Source of the DNA: Dermatophagoides farinae | Lineage: Eukaryota; Arthropoda; Arachnida; Sarcoptiformes; Pyroglyphidae | Reading direction: 5' to 3' | NCBI RefSeq assembly: GCF_024713945.1 | Contig: NC_134680.1 | Span: 4,488,001 to 4,552,000 of the forward strand | Length of the DNA stretch: 64,000 nt | Shown here: positions 12,958-26,877 of the stretch, piece by piece | Numbering within the stretch: position 1 is the first letter of the stretch | Layout: each line of letters begins with the position of its first letter | Program-made: the position numbers and the translations under genes | The notes under the pieces: generated by a model | Database searches by the model: none | The model's input: only the letters and a program-made list of their open reading frames with translations | What the model was told of the DNA's origin: nothing

Positions 12958-13575
12958 TTTTCTTTTTTTTCCCCAAAAAAAATTTATTTACAGCTTGTTC
13001 ACAACATAAACAACAACACACACACAGAATTACATCATTCCAATGATCATAAGTAATGCCATCTGATGTCTAAAAACCAGAGAAAAAACATTTAAAAATT
13101 ATCTTCAATTTCCGGACCTATTTTTTTTCTCCCCATTAATCATCATTTAATGATCGATTTGTTTGTGTTTGTATTTGTATCTGTCATTGATTGATTAATT
13201 TAGTTATAATTGTATTGACATTCCAATGCAATGACATCGATTTAACGAAAAAAATAGACAAATTTCTCCACATGTGATTAGATTATTTTTATATTTAATC
13301 TATATCTGTTTCATCAATCAATCGATCAAGCAATAAAAAAAAAATAAAAAACAAACAAACACTACAATCGATTATAAAAGGAATGAAATAAACTATTTTT
13401 TTTAATTACAATTTATTATGCGACTGAAAGAAAAAAAAACATTTGAGAAAACAAAAAAATCATTTTTCCAATGAAGAATTGAAAGAAAAAAAAATTAATC
13501 GATAACGCCATTTTTGTACGGCTGCGCGTTCTGTGTTAATCATTTTACAGTTGTTTTTTTTTGGAGAATTCGTAT
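12958..13575. other. Intergenic, WDR70 5' flank
   Basis: AT-rich with homopolymer runs and a short CA repeat near 13014-13025. Short hydrophobic open frames on the plus strand are antisense to the WDR70 start and are not supported. No RNA gene was recognised. Confidence 0.5.
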
Positions 13576-14223
13576 TCAGTTCATGTCAGATTGTTGTTGT
13601 CGTCGTTGTTGTTGTTGTTGAGTGGCTCTAAAATCCAATTCTTCAAACGATTTGTGTTCAATATATTGAAAAAATAATTTATTGTTATTTTCATCGATCT
13701 CTGGGTATTTTTTTTTAATTATTATCTTCGAATAAAATATATTGAACCATCCCGAGAACAACAACAACAAAATATTTAGATGGTTCTATATCTCTATAAT
13801 TAATTGTGTTCAATGAAGAATGAATGATTTTTTTTCCATTTCAATCAATAATGATGATTCCTATTAGTAGTTAGGTCTTTCTATCTATATTTTTTTTTTC
13901 ATCAGAATTCATTAAATAAAATACAGGTAATTTTGTTTTCTGATTGATGATTTTTTTTAGTGATTTTCTTTTTTTTTGCGATGTGATATAGATTTCATTA
14001 AATCTCATTCACTTTGACGAAGATGATGACGATAAACATCAAAAGCCTTTGCACATAGATTGCCTTATTTTATTTTTGGCAAATGAATGCCAATATCATC
14101 ATCATCATCATTCAATATTATCGTATTTGATTTATCAAGATTTAAACCAGCTGTTTTTTCAGCCATACACATTCGAACAAACAAATAAAAATTCAATTTC
14201 AAACGCATTAATTGATATTTCAT
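13576..14223 (-). CDS. Candidate three-exon microprotein gene
   Basis: Three open segments on the minus strand join in matching phase through good splice sites: 14148-14223, 14013-14063 (donor gtgaat) and 13576-13700. Introns are 84 bp and about 312 bp. The product would be 83 residues, starting MKYQLMRLKLNFYLFVRM, continuing through NLCAKAFDVYRHHLRQ and IDENNNKLFFQYIEHKSFEE, and ending in a Gln-rich tail. Outside the tail the composition is normal for a globular or membrane-associated protein. I cannot name the family. The frame is open further upstream to 14301, so the start may be earlier. The gene would be head-to-head with DESI2, about 70 bp away. Without the second splice the frame stops at 14005. 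This is a reconstruction by eye. Confidence 0.38.
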
Positions 14224-14294
14224 TGTGACGAAGAAATATTTCCTTGCTGTTCTTAGGTTTGTTTCTACAAATATCATCAATTCATTCAAAAAAA

Positions 14295-15556
14295 ATGGCA
14301 CAGCAACCTGTATATCTTAACGTTTATGATATGGTATGTTGAATGTATTTCTTTCATTTTTTTATCCCTTTTTGATTTCTAAAATAATTTTATTTAATTA
14401 ATCAAAAGGCTGCAATCAATCAGTATTCATCATCATTGGGTATCGGTATTTATCATACGGGCGTTGAAATCTATGATTCAGGTATGTGTACTACAATCCT
14501 TGATTTGATTTGATTTGATTTGAATCTAATCAATGAATCATATGTTTAATTTTCCCTCTATATTTTGTTGCCAAAAATGATACTTTAAACATAATTATCA
14601 TCATAATTTAATCAGAATATGCATATGGTGGACATCCGTTTGATTTTTCCGGTATTTTTGAAATTGAACCTAAAGATGTGATTGCATTGGGTGAAGAAAC
14701 TTTTAAATTCAAGTAATAATGTTATATTGAACATGAAAAGAAATCAAGTATTTACTTTTTTACTTGACAAAAAAAAATAGGAAATCACTTTTAATTGGCC
14801 ATACAGATTTTCAACGTGAAGATGTACGACAAATTGTCAAAGAGATGGGCAAAGAATTTAAAGGAGATAAATACCATTTATTACATAAGAATTGTAACCA
14901 TTTTTCTGATCATTTTCTAAAAGTATGTTTTTCTGTTTATTTTCCAAAGTTATTGAAATTTAAAATTTAATCTTTTTTAGTATTTATGTGGTAAACCACT
15001 GCCACCATGGATTAATCGATTAGCCTATCTAAGTACTTGTGTGCCATTTTTGGAACGTTGTATACCGAAAGAATTTCTAATACCAATTGCATTAGAAAAT
15101 AGTATACGTGGTGATGATAATAATGATAATGACGATGATGATGATGTTTGTGGTTATCGACCTGATGGCGATAGCGGTGGTGGCGGTAATGATGATGATG
15201 ATGATGATGAACATATTCTAAAACAATCAACATCATCAACTACATCATCGACATCAACATCATCATCGAATTGTTTTTCACCAATATCCAGATCACCATC
15301 CAAAAGCCAAACATCATCATCATCATGTCAACAACGGCGACAAAGACGAACAAATTTAGTGAATAATTTTTCCACAACAAATAATAATGATGATTATGAT
15401 GATGTTGATGATGGAAAAAATAATCATCATCATCCATCCACTATATCGTCATCATCATCAAGTACTTCCAATCTATTGAATTTAGAAACGATACGCACAA
15501 AAAATTCACCAAGATTAGATCGTCCTAATCGGCCATTTTCCAATTTAAAACGATGA
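14295..15556 (+). CDS. DESI2: PPPDE peptidase, deubiquitinase DESI2
   Basis: Papain-fold PPPDE-family isopeptidase. In other animals DESI2 acts on ubiquitin conjugates. Five exons fit in phase: 14295-14333, 14409-14481, 14616-14712, 14781-14922 and 14981-15556, giving 308 residues (human 194). The product begins [13 protein letters not shown]. The catalytic His is in [14 protein letters not shown] and the catalytic Cys in [14 protein letters not shown]. The hallmark [18 protein letters not shown] and [20 protein letters not shown] are intact. The final ~130 residues are a lineage-specific Asp, Gly, Ser and Asn tail encoded largely by GAT and ATC/TCA repeats and account for the extra length. 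Confidence 0.94.
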
Positions 15557-16252
15557 TGAAAAATCATTTTTCATTCAAACTCTTTAGGATTACATTACAT
15601 AAACATTACCTATTACACAAAACAAAAATTGTGCGCCTTGTATCTTCATCATCATCATTACATTATTCATCTTTTTATATATAAAAACATATAGAATTTG
15701 TGCGACAAACAACTTTTTTCCTATTTCATTTGTTCCTGTTGATTTTTTTTGTGAATCGATATCATCATCCACAATGATAATACAAACCGCCTATACCCAT
15801 TTATAACACCTTGGACAATTGATGAAAAAACTATTCGATAGCCTGGAAAACAACAACAACAACAACAACAAAGAAAAATTCTGCCCATAAGTGCTTTTTT
15901 TTGTAAATCATCATTACGTAATTTGAAAAAAAATATTCAAGAAACAAAAACAAAATGTTCAACAAATTGCCATATAGATAAACTCGGACAAGCAACAGTT
16001 ACAATCGATTCGACAACATTTATTTGTGCCAAATTAATCTTTTTTTCTGTTTTATGGGAAAGAATGTTTTGAAAAATTTGAGAGCAACGGATGAAAGAAA
16101 AAATCCAACATTTAACCATCACTATTACTGTTACTAATGATTGCCTGTATAGAAAATATGTCTTTTTTTTGTGTCAAATTTAATTAATTAATTAATTAAT
16201 TAATTGATTGATTTAATGAATAAATAAATAAAAAAATATTTATTATTATAAT
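15557..16252. other. Intergenic between convergent DESI2 and TBCEL
   Basis: Probably contains both 3' untranslated regions. A CAA repeat lies at 15850-15870 and an ATTA tandem repeat at about 16181-16205. No gene was recognised. Confidence 0.5.
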
Positions 16253-17733
16253 TCAATGTTTGTTGTTTCTTTGTACAAAAATACCGATACTATCATCGAT
16301 AGGATATGTACAAACATCATTACGATCTTCCATCAATTCTGAATATGAATCATCATTAATTGAACGAACATTTAGTTCAAATTCTTCAAATATATCCATA
16401 CGTAATAAACGTTTTAACATAAATTTAAGATTTGTTACTTTCATTGTTTTTGGAATCTGTTTTCGAAGAAATCTCCGTGATGAATCTGGATTTTGTTCAT
16501 CATGAATATTTATGGTAAGAAAATTTTGTTGAATTTGTTCTTGTTTTGTTAATTTTTTCTCAACAATTGGTTCACCAAATTTGTTAAGAATGTCTAGAAA
16601 ACATGGATTTTCATCCAGAAATTTTTGCCGATTTAAAGGATCTTTACATTGTTCCAGATAATCGAGATAAATCATTCGAAGATAATATTTTTCAGCATCA
16701 TCACGGGTTTCTTTTTTCACTGGTTCACGATCTAATTTTTCTAAACGTTTGATAAGTGCTAAAATGAAATTAAAATTGTGATAATACGGATTCGTATCGA
16801 ATAATGGATTTCGTTTCAGTAATAATGTTGTTAGTGATGGTAGTTTATTCAATTCGGCTATCGAAAGCCAATCATCGATTTGATTATATGAAAGATCAAG
16901 ATAACGAAGATTTGAAAAAAGATTCTCATCATCATGTTTGAATCGTATCAAACTAATTCGACAATTTGGTAATTCAAGTGTTTCCAATCTAAAAATGAGA
17001 AAAAATTTTGTAGATAAAATTAATTCGATTAATCCTTTTTTTGGATTTTTGGTAACAAAAATTACCTTGACAATTTTCCAAGCTTTTGAATTTCATTCCA
17101 ATCGGTTATAGGATTTTTTGATAAACTAAGAAATTTTAAATTTCTAAATTGATTATCATTTAGAATCTGTATGGTTTGAATTTGATTTACGAATAAACTC
17201 ATTCGCTGTATTGATGGCCATAATTTTGAACATTGAAGTATTGCATTCCAATCATAATGAAGATCACCAAGAACAATTAGCTTCAATCGAATGAATCGAT
17301 CACCAATTTGGATAATTTCTTCATCACTTGGTGGCATCAATGGATTCGATGATAATACTAATTCTTCAAGTATCGGTGTCATTTCAACAATCTTGGCAAT
17401 ATCTAGCCAATTGGTTAGTTGATTGTTAGCTAAATATAATGAGTGAGTTTTGGATAATTGAAATTGATGATTATTCAAATCATCGTGCTCATCATATGGC
17501 CGATCAACATTTTGGTCAGATAGATCAATGTATCGTAAATTGCTAAGATTTTTTAATCGATTTTTAATTTTTTCCATACCAACCAATTGACAAACACGTC
17601 GATGTCCATCCAATTGTGGTAGTTCAAGAATATTGACTGTTGATTCATTATCATTATCATTATCATCATCATCATCATCATCATCACAGTATTTCGAATA
17701 TAAAGCATTAATGAATGATTTTCGGGAATTCAT
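16253..17733 (-). CDS. TBCEL: Tubulin-specific chaperone cofactor E-like protein
   Basis: Leucine-rich-repeat protein of the TBCE/TBCEL group, which in other animals promotes tubulin turnover. Exons 17066-17733 and 16253-16988 with a 77-bp intron give 467 residues (human TBCEL 424). The N-terminus (RKSFINALYSKY) corresponds to the start of TBCEL, and no CAP-Gly domain precedes it, which favours TBCEL over TBCE. An Asp run follows, then about seven leucine-rich repeats (LSNLRYIDLSDQNVD, ILEELVLSSNPLM, FRNLKFLSLSKNPITDWNEI, LRYLDLSYNQIDDWLSIAEL). The junction reads LGKLSR-LETLELPN. The last ~80 residues look like the ubiquitin-like domain. It lies 4.7 kb from a beta-tubulin gene. Confidence 0.85.
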
Positions 17734-18283
17734 TATTTAATGAAAAAAAATTATCTTAAATCACAAATAAAATCCACAAAAAAACAGTTGTCAATAACAA
17801 CACATGACAAAAATCTTCGAATTGATTTAGAACTAATAAAGCCATCGACAGATGGCATTATTATTGTTCTAGAAAAATTTAAAGAATTCGAAATCATATA
17901 TATTCACCGGAATATTATCAATCAAACTAATTCTAGGAATCAGGAACATTAACACCCAACAACGGTTATTGGATGATTATCTTTGTTATCATCAATTGGT
18001 TTTTGGCTTGTGAATTAATCAATCTGATTGTATCTGACAATGATGATGATTCCAAGAAATTAAAACATTTTTTTTTCTCTTCTCATTTGATTGGTCACCA
18101 TGACAATCACATCAGTCGATATGTGATAAGGTTTCATTATTTTCTTCTGCTCTTTTTCTTTTGCTCAGCTTTTGTCAATTTGACCAATTATTACCACATA
18201 CCACATCATCATCATCATCATCGTGTTCACTCAATGTATATATCTTGCTCATAATTGTAGTAATCTTTTAATAGCAACAAATT
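17734..18283. promoter_or_regulatory. Divergent intergenic region, TBCEL and BTB gene
   Basis: The 550 bp between two start codons facing apart must hold both promoters. A CAGATGGCA motif lies at 17849-17857, one of five similar sites in intergenic gaps of this window. The open frames inside it show no recognised domain. Confidence 0.45.
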
Positions 18284-19457
18284 ATGATTCAAATACGATT
18301 AAAAATGGTGGAAAATGAACAACCATTACGTGAATTTTTTATCGATTCATATCGACGAAGAATACTAACGGATTGCGTAATTTATTGTCATTGTTTGAAT
18401 GATTCGAATCATAATGATGATGAGAATAACAAAAGTAAGTTTTTAATATTGATCGGTTAATTATTCGAATGAAATATGAATTCAAGTTTTAGCAATAAAT
18501 TATGATCCATCATCAACGGAAACTTTGAACTTGAATCAGGAGGAAAAATTTGAAATTACCCATAATGAAAAATATCAGGAATTTCATTGTCATCGTTTAA
18601 TATTGTCAACATATTCAACATTTTTTCGTCATTATTTTTGTCATCATAACGATAGTAATCAATCACAACGATCGACATCAATTTTTATCGATCTATCCGC
18701 ATCGATTATGGCTGATCTATTGAAAATTATCTATTATGGTTCGATTACAATTGTTGATGAAGAAAGAAAAAATGAAATAATGGCCGCTGCAATGAAACTA
18801 GGTGTTTCAGACAATCTAATTATTGGTGGTGATCAGATTAAAATTGAAAATCAAGAATCAATTAATAAATCTTTAATAGATCATCAATCATCATCAACAA
18901 AAATGATGATCGGTAATCATTTCCTTAAGAAACGTTTATTAACTAATGATAATGATTCTGAAGATGATCAAGATCATCATCATCATCATCATCAGGGAAC
19001 ATCGATGAATAATAAGTATTATAAATGTATGTGTGTATCAATAATAATTGAGATATATTTCTTAAAAAATTAATGAATTTTTTTGTTCTTCACAAATACA
19101 GTTGACTCATCGAGCATTGTTGGACCATCAATACATAATCGAAAACAGCAATTAAATCCTTCGATTGTTCCATCATCTATTAAAACGACAACAACAACGA
19201 TGATGCCTACAGTTTCAATGCCAATGATAACCAATACAATAATGTCGACCAATAAAAACAACAACAACAGCGGCAATAATACAAATAGTAATCAAACAAA
19301 ACGAATTGGAGATAAAACAACAACATCAGTAGCAACCGTGACAACAACAAACGATACGACAACAACAACAACAACAACAATGTACATTTGTCAACATTGT
19401 CAAAAACAATACAATTATGAAATTTCATTGAAAAAACATATTAAAAGTGCACATTAA
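18284..19457 (+). CDS. BTB/POZ domain zinc-finger protein
   Basis: Likely transcription factor of the arthropod BTB/C2H2 type. Three exons in phase, 18284-18434, 18493-19026 and 19102-19457, with introns of 58 and 75 bp, give 346 residues. The BTB fold starts at about residue 15: REFFIDSYRRRILTDCVIYC, then FHCHRLILSTYSTFFRHYF, then SIFIDLSASIMADLLKIIYY and YGSITI. The linker is rich in Ser, Thr, Asn and His and partly repeat-encoded. A single C2H2 finger (YICQHCQKQYNYEISLKKHI) closes the protein. One finger alone would bind DNA weakly unless the BTB domain dimerises it. The first exon could be preceded by another that I did not find. The specific orthologue is not assigned. Confidence 0.8.
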
Positions 19458-22222
19458 ATGAAAAACCCACAAACAACAACAACAACAACAACAACAAATA
19501 ATGATAATAGATTAAATTAACAAATCTTCAAGGGGGTGGAATGAAAACAAAAATAAAAATTTCTCTCACTCTCTCTCTCTCTCTCTCTTTTATTGTTTGC
19601 GACAAACGCATTTTGACCCAAATTTTCATTTCGAAACAAAAAAAAAAATAAACATTTATTCATTCATTTCTCATCATCACCATTACCATAAAAAAATTTT
19701 TTTGAAATGAACAAAAATGGCCATGTTCCTCTCTCTCTTAGTGTGTGTGCGTGTTTTCGATTATATAATCACAAACACGGTAACAATATGGATAATTTCA
19801 TTTGGCTTGTGACGAAAGTGTAAAGGTGTGTGTGACATCAATGAAGAGGTGTCTATGAGACACGAGTTTGTTTTTTTTTTTTTTTTTTGTTCTCAATTTC
19901 ATAAATGGTAGTATATCATTTTTTTTTCTTGTTCGTTCAAATGTTTTTAAAATGAAAAACACTTTTTTTTCTGGCCGACACAAACAAAAATCTGATCACA
20001 TCTATTATCAATTATGCCATAAATGGGGATTTTGGAACAAAAATGGAAAAATTTTTTTTTTCGAGCATAAAAAAAACATTCGAAAAAGAAACAATTTTAA
20101 ATCACACGCATGCGTACAATTCTATATTCGAATGTAATTATTGATTCGTTTTGTTTTCTCCTTTTCTCACCATTGTTGTTTGTTTGGTTTTTTTTGAATT
20201 GACCGAAAATCAAGGAATGAAAAAAAGTCTTTGAAATCCCAAATGGTTACCATGGATTTTATATTCGTCATCGGTTGTTGTTGTTGTTTATGTTTTGTGT
20301 TTTTGCATTAATTACTATATATATGTTGGATATTCGGATACCGATTATTTCATTGCAAATGGAACAACAACCAAAAACAACGACAAAATTTATTGTCATT
20401 AAGAAATTTCTGGGGAAAAAAAAGAATTGCAATACACAAAATGTTCCAATAGACGAATCAACAACAACCCTAAATCAAGAAAAACAAATACAAATGAAAC
20501 CATGATATATTTGGGCGTATTTGATCATCATCATATATTGTATGGTGTAATTATTCATTCGAAATACGGTAGTAGTGGTGGTTATATGAACACTTGAATG
20601 TATGAATCATAAATGGCTTCTCATTCATTTACTCATTTATTTCATTGAGGAAATTATTTAAATTTTCATCAAAAAAAAACATCATTATAACAAAACAAAA
20701 CAAAAAAACGTTCGAATCGAATGTTATTATTGTTTGTGTATCACCTGCGCGAACAGGTAAATCATAAATTGATCACGAATGAGCATTTCAATGATGATGA
20801 TCAAATGAAATGAAATAATTTACCATATCATCATATATGTCCATGAAATTAATATATGTGAGAGGAGTGTTCTCTAGAATGAAAATGACAACAAAAGAAA
20901 AAAACAGACAATCAGATCAGTCAATCAAACAGCCAAAAATCATCCTAATCATCATCAGACGAAAAAATATTTTTTTTTGTCGGATATGATATTTGACAGA
21001 AAAAAAATCCTAATGATAACAAATAAATCACAGGTACAAATCCACCTTTTTCATTTTTTTCTCGTTTAATCAACCAACAGATTTCCAACCCGATCATAGA
21101 AACCATTACCATCATCATCATCATCATCATTATTTTTTTGTCATCCAAGAGGATTTAATTATCAAACTAGATTTATTTTTTTTCCACTGAAAAATTTGTT
21201 ACAACAAAACAAAAATAAAACACACATTATTATTATCCATTGGCGGCATAAATGTGTTGTAATAAATTATGTGACCGGGGCATTTATTATTATCAGGATT
21301 ATCCTGTTTCTATTTACACACAATCATTAACATCCTAGATGAAAATGGTACAAACAAACAAAAAAAAAATTCGATAAATTGATTTCGTCCTTCACACAAA
21401 CACACCCAATTAATTTATTAATCTCACACATAGTGGTATGGTCATAAAATAAAAAATAAGAATATTTTTCAAAAAAAATTTACAAATTCTTCAACTGACC
21501 ATCATGGTTATTTTGAAGAATCCCCAAAAAAATTAACTCTATTTGCCAAGCCCTGTTTGTATTTGTATTCGTATTCATTATTTTCTTCTTTTGTCATGAT
21601 CAAAAAGCACATTTTTTTTTTTGTTGTAGCAGCAATGCGGTAATTCAAACGTGTGTGTGTGTGTCTGTCTATGACTCATCCAAACGAATATCTATCTGTC
21701 TGTCCATCAAATATGCTGACACGCCCATTTTTCATGAAATAAAGCCGTTGGATTTTTTTTTTTGCGCGCGCATAATACTGCAGTAGTTGTCAAAGTAATA
21801 ATTTTTTTTTTTTTGAAGACAGTGTCTCCACCAATCTTAATTGTATTCAATCAATGTGAACCACTACTATTTACTACTACTGCCACCGCACTAACTATTA
21901 ACAATTGTAGTGTAATAAATTCAATTTCGAACACACACGCATACACACACACACACACACACACAAACAATGAGAGCGGCCAACAACAACAACCAAACGT
22001 TCATTTATAACCGTCATTTCCTTCAAGCACACCGCTTATAACAAAAAAAGTTTTTTTTTATTTTCTCGAACGTTGAATTTTTGCACTGGTTTTTTTTTCT
22101 CCAAATCGCGGTATCTTTCCATTTGCTCTGAAAATCTTTTTTTTCTATATTCATTTTACGATTTCAGTAGCGAGTGAACGAATCATCATCATTCATCCAT
22201 TGTCAATTCACGATTAAAATCG
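19458..22222. other. Long intergenic region upstream of beta-tubulin
   Basis: About 2.7 kb without a supported gene. It contains a CAA repeat (19475-19498), a CT repeat (about 19563-19589), several poly(T) or poly(A) runs, an ATC repeat at 21108-21130, GT at 21652-21664 and a CA repeat at 21944-21964. Short open frames are Lys/Phe-rich and look like chance. The right end, near 22170-22222, is probably the tubulin promoter and first untranslated exon. Confidence 0.5.
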
Positions 22223-22352
22223 GTTAGTTATTTTTTTTTGTTTTGGAGGTTAAAATCAGATCGATCATTGCTTTTTATACCTCGTCATCATTACTATTTT
22301 TTTCTATGATTTGATCTTTTTTTCTGTTTTTTTTTGATCTAAAATAATATAG
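22223..22352 (+). other. Probable 5' UTR intron of beta-tubulin
   Basis: A donor-like gttagt at 22223 and a T-rich tract ending in aatatag at 22352 lie 107 bp before the tubulin ATG. Tubulin genes often have an intron near the start. This is a signal-based guess without transcript evidence. Confidence 0.35.
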
Positions 22353-22438
22353 TTGCCTATTTGATAAATATCATATACATCACATTTGTTGACCGTCTTT
22401 TTTGATTCGATTGTCATCTTCATTTTCATATACGTTAA

Positions 22439-23955
<1,517 letters not shown>

Positions 23956-26877
23956 AAATATCCAACACACACACAGAATACACATAACAAATACAAACAT
24001 TTGTTTGAAAAATTAAATTATATATTTAAAAAAACGAATTCCTCAAATTTCCAGTATAACATTCTTGAATATGATTCTGACACATAAACACAGTTTTTTT
24101 TAGTACATCAGCACCACTCACATAAACAACAAACATTCATTTTCATTTTTAATTGATGATTTCATTTTTAAAATAAAAAAAAACTGGAAAAAATCAAAAG
24201 GTTTAAAAATCTGGAACTTTTGTAAACCGTTAAAAAATAATGCAAACACCGTATTCATTATGATTTATCCACAATATATTTGATTGATTAATTTCCATTA
24301 TTTTCGTTTTTCCTTTTTTAACCAACACACATTCATTTCATTTCTTACATTGATGATTATTTCTTATTAATTGACAATTGACAATAAATAATGATTTCAT
24401 TTTTCAAAAATCAAAAGGAAAAAATTAAGTTCAATTCAATTCCATATGATTTGAAAAAATTCGGTTCGAATGTTTTTTTTTTCATGAATTTCCAAATTCC
24501 AAAATTGATGATGATGTTGTACATATATGAAATGATGATGACTTAATTTTCATCTTTTTGATGATGTTGAGATCATAATAATGAAAATGGTTTTAAAAAT
24601 TATTAGATTCATCATTGTTAATCGATTTTAATGTTTATTTCTACTATAAAGTAATCGTGACCACCACCACTACCATCATCATAATGGCCGAACATTTTTT
24701 TTATATAATTTGCAATAAGAAATTGTGACCATCATCATCATCATAATAATAATTATGTATCCACGATGATGATGATGATAATGATTGTAAAAAAAAACAA
24801 AATGGTTACCCTACTTCTAGTTAATGTTTTCCTCTTTTTTTTATTTAGTTCTTTCTTTCTTTTTAAATTCAATACCACCAGACTAACAACGGCTATAGTC
24901 AAATGTTAATTTTGATCATCATCATCATCATCGTCGTCGTCGTCGTCGAAGTTGAATGATGTTGATGATGGTTGACGATATATAAAAATAGATACATTTT
25001 CCATGTATTATCACAACTATAATATTTATATAATACTTGTGTGTATGTCAATTCAATTCATTCATTGGGAATTTGTTGCTTCTTGTTGTTGTGTATACAT
25101 ACAAAATGGTGTCTAAATGTGGTAGCCAGAAAAAAAATTGTATGAATGAATGAAACGATCATCATCATTATTCGTTAGTTTGGTTGGTTGGTTGTAGTAT
25201 TTTGATTGATTGATTCAACCAAAACAACGACAACAACAACAAGAGGAAAATACTAATAATAATGATGATGAAATCAACTAATATAATGATGATGATAAAA
25301 TTTCATACAACAAAATTGAATGTATTCCAAAATAATAGTAGAGGATTATATTAGCTATATAAAAAAAAATTCGATACATTACAATCGATATTTGAAAAGC
25401 TAAACTTTTTTTTGTTAAACAAAACGAAAACAAACGACATGATGATCACATTCATACATACACACACACACACTCATACAATGATTGATTGTTTTCATTG
25501 ATCATATAATCAATCATGATGATGATGATGATCTGCAGAAAATTGATTGTACAATAACAACAACAACAAAAAAATTTTTTTTTTGGCCAATATTTTTTAA
25601 CCTCGAAAAACAATAATACGAAATCGAATGTGAACAAAACATTCATTCATTCTATTAATAAAATTTCATTCATTCGATCGAATGTAATGTGTGAGTGTGT
25701 TCTCGATGGCTACAATGAGAAATGAATTGAATTTTTCTTCTTTTCTCGCCATAAAATACTTGAAAATTTTTTGTTTAAAAAAAACAAAAATCATCATCAT
25801 AATCATCATCATCTCATTTTCGAATGTCCAAAGTTTTTTGACTGTTGCTGCTGTTGATGTTATGGAAATTCTCATCATAGTATAGTTAGTTAGTTTGTTG
25901 TTTGCGGTAATTTCCATGCTGATTATTATTATTATTATTATTATTACCATCACATACAAGTTTGTACGCCAACGCCTTTATGTAGAGTATATATTTTATA
26001 TAATGCAGCAGTACTGTGTAGTTTGGTACCATTTTTTTTCTTGTTGCCAATTGCTAATATGACTGGCCAGCCTCAACAATCAGAGTAAAAGAAAAAAAAT
26101 GGGGAAGCAATAGGAGAAAAAAAATAGCCCGAATAAATTTCAACAGACAGAAAATTATTACGAAGACGGCAATTGTGTGATGACAACAATCCACTAAATA
26201 TAAATGGATGGATGGATGGATGGTTGGTTGAGGTCAGTGGACTTGTCGTCGTCGTCGTCTCCTTCGTTGTTGTAGTCACTGAATTTTACCCGATTCTGAC
26301 ATGAATGAACAAAAAAAAGGTATAAACGTATGGCACATTCGAATGGGTTTGTTGTTTGTGGAAAGCCGGTAGTCGTCGTCGTTGTTGTCGTTGTTGATGA
26401 TGATGATGATAATGTCGAATCTCATTTTAGATAACGAAAATATTATCATCAATCGATGATTATTATCAATCAATCAAGCTATAGATTAATAATTATTTTC
26501 ACTTATTTTGGCACAAGTTTCGGGTTTCAAATGTTTGTTTGAATAGAATAGAATATATAACAACAATGAACAATATCAATATGTTCAGCATGAATGAACA
26601 TTGATTGATTGATTCTAACCATTTTTCCGGAACGATAAAATCGATAAATGAGTTTCGAATGAATGAATTGAAAAAAACGGGACACACTCGACATGAGACA
26701 ACTTATTATTTGATTTCATCTTTAATAATATAAAATATATTTTTTTGATCTCAATCTTGATAAAAAAAAATATTTATAAAATTCAATATATAAAAAAAAT
26801 TAATTGATTTTTTCTTTTTGATCACAGCTTTGTATTTGTTTGTTGAAGATGGAGATTCGGAATGGATAAACTCACAT
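23956..26877. other. Long intergenic region downstream of beta-tubulin
   Basis: About 2.9 kb with no supported gene. It includes the tubulin 3' UTR, numerous ATC/GAT and TTG microsatellites (24927-24953 changes from ATC to GTC units), a TTA repeat at 25923-25945 and an ATGG repeat at about 26201-26223. The final stretch is probably the 3' UTR of ZFYVE26. No RNA gene was recognised. Confidence 0.5.

Noticed and set aside
16253-17733. Assignment as TBCE itself
   Set aside because: No CAP-Gly domain precedes the leucine-rich repeats, and the N-terminus aligns better with TBCEL.
20275-20505. 76-codon plus-strand ORF with a hydrophobic start
   Set aside because: It has low-complexity Lys/Gln/Thr composition, no conserved motif, and lies in a long repeat-rich gap.
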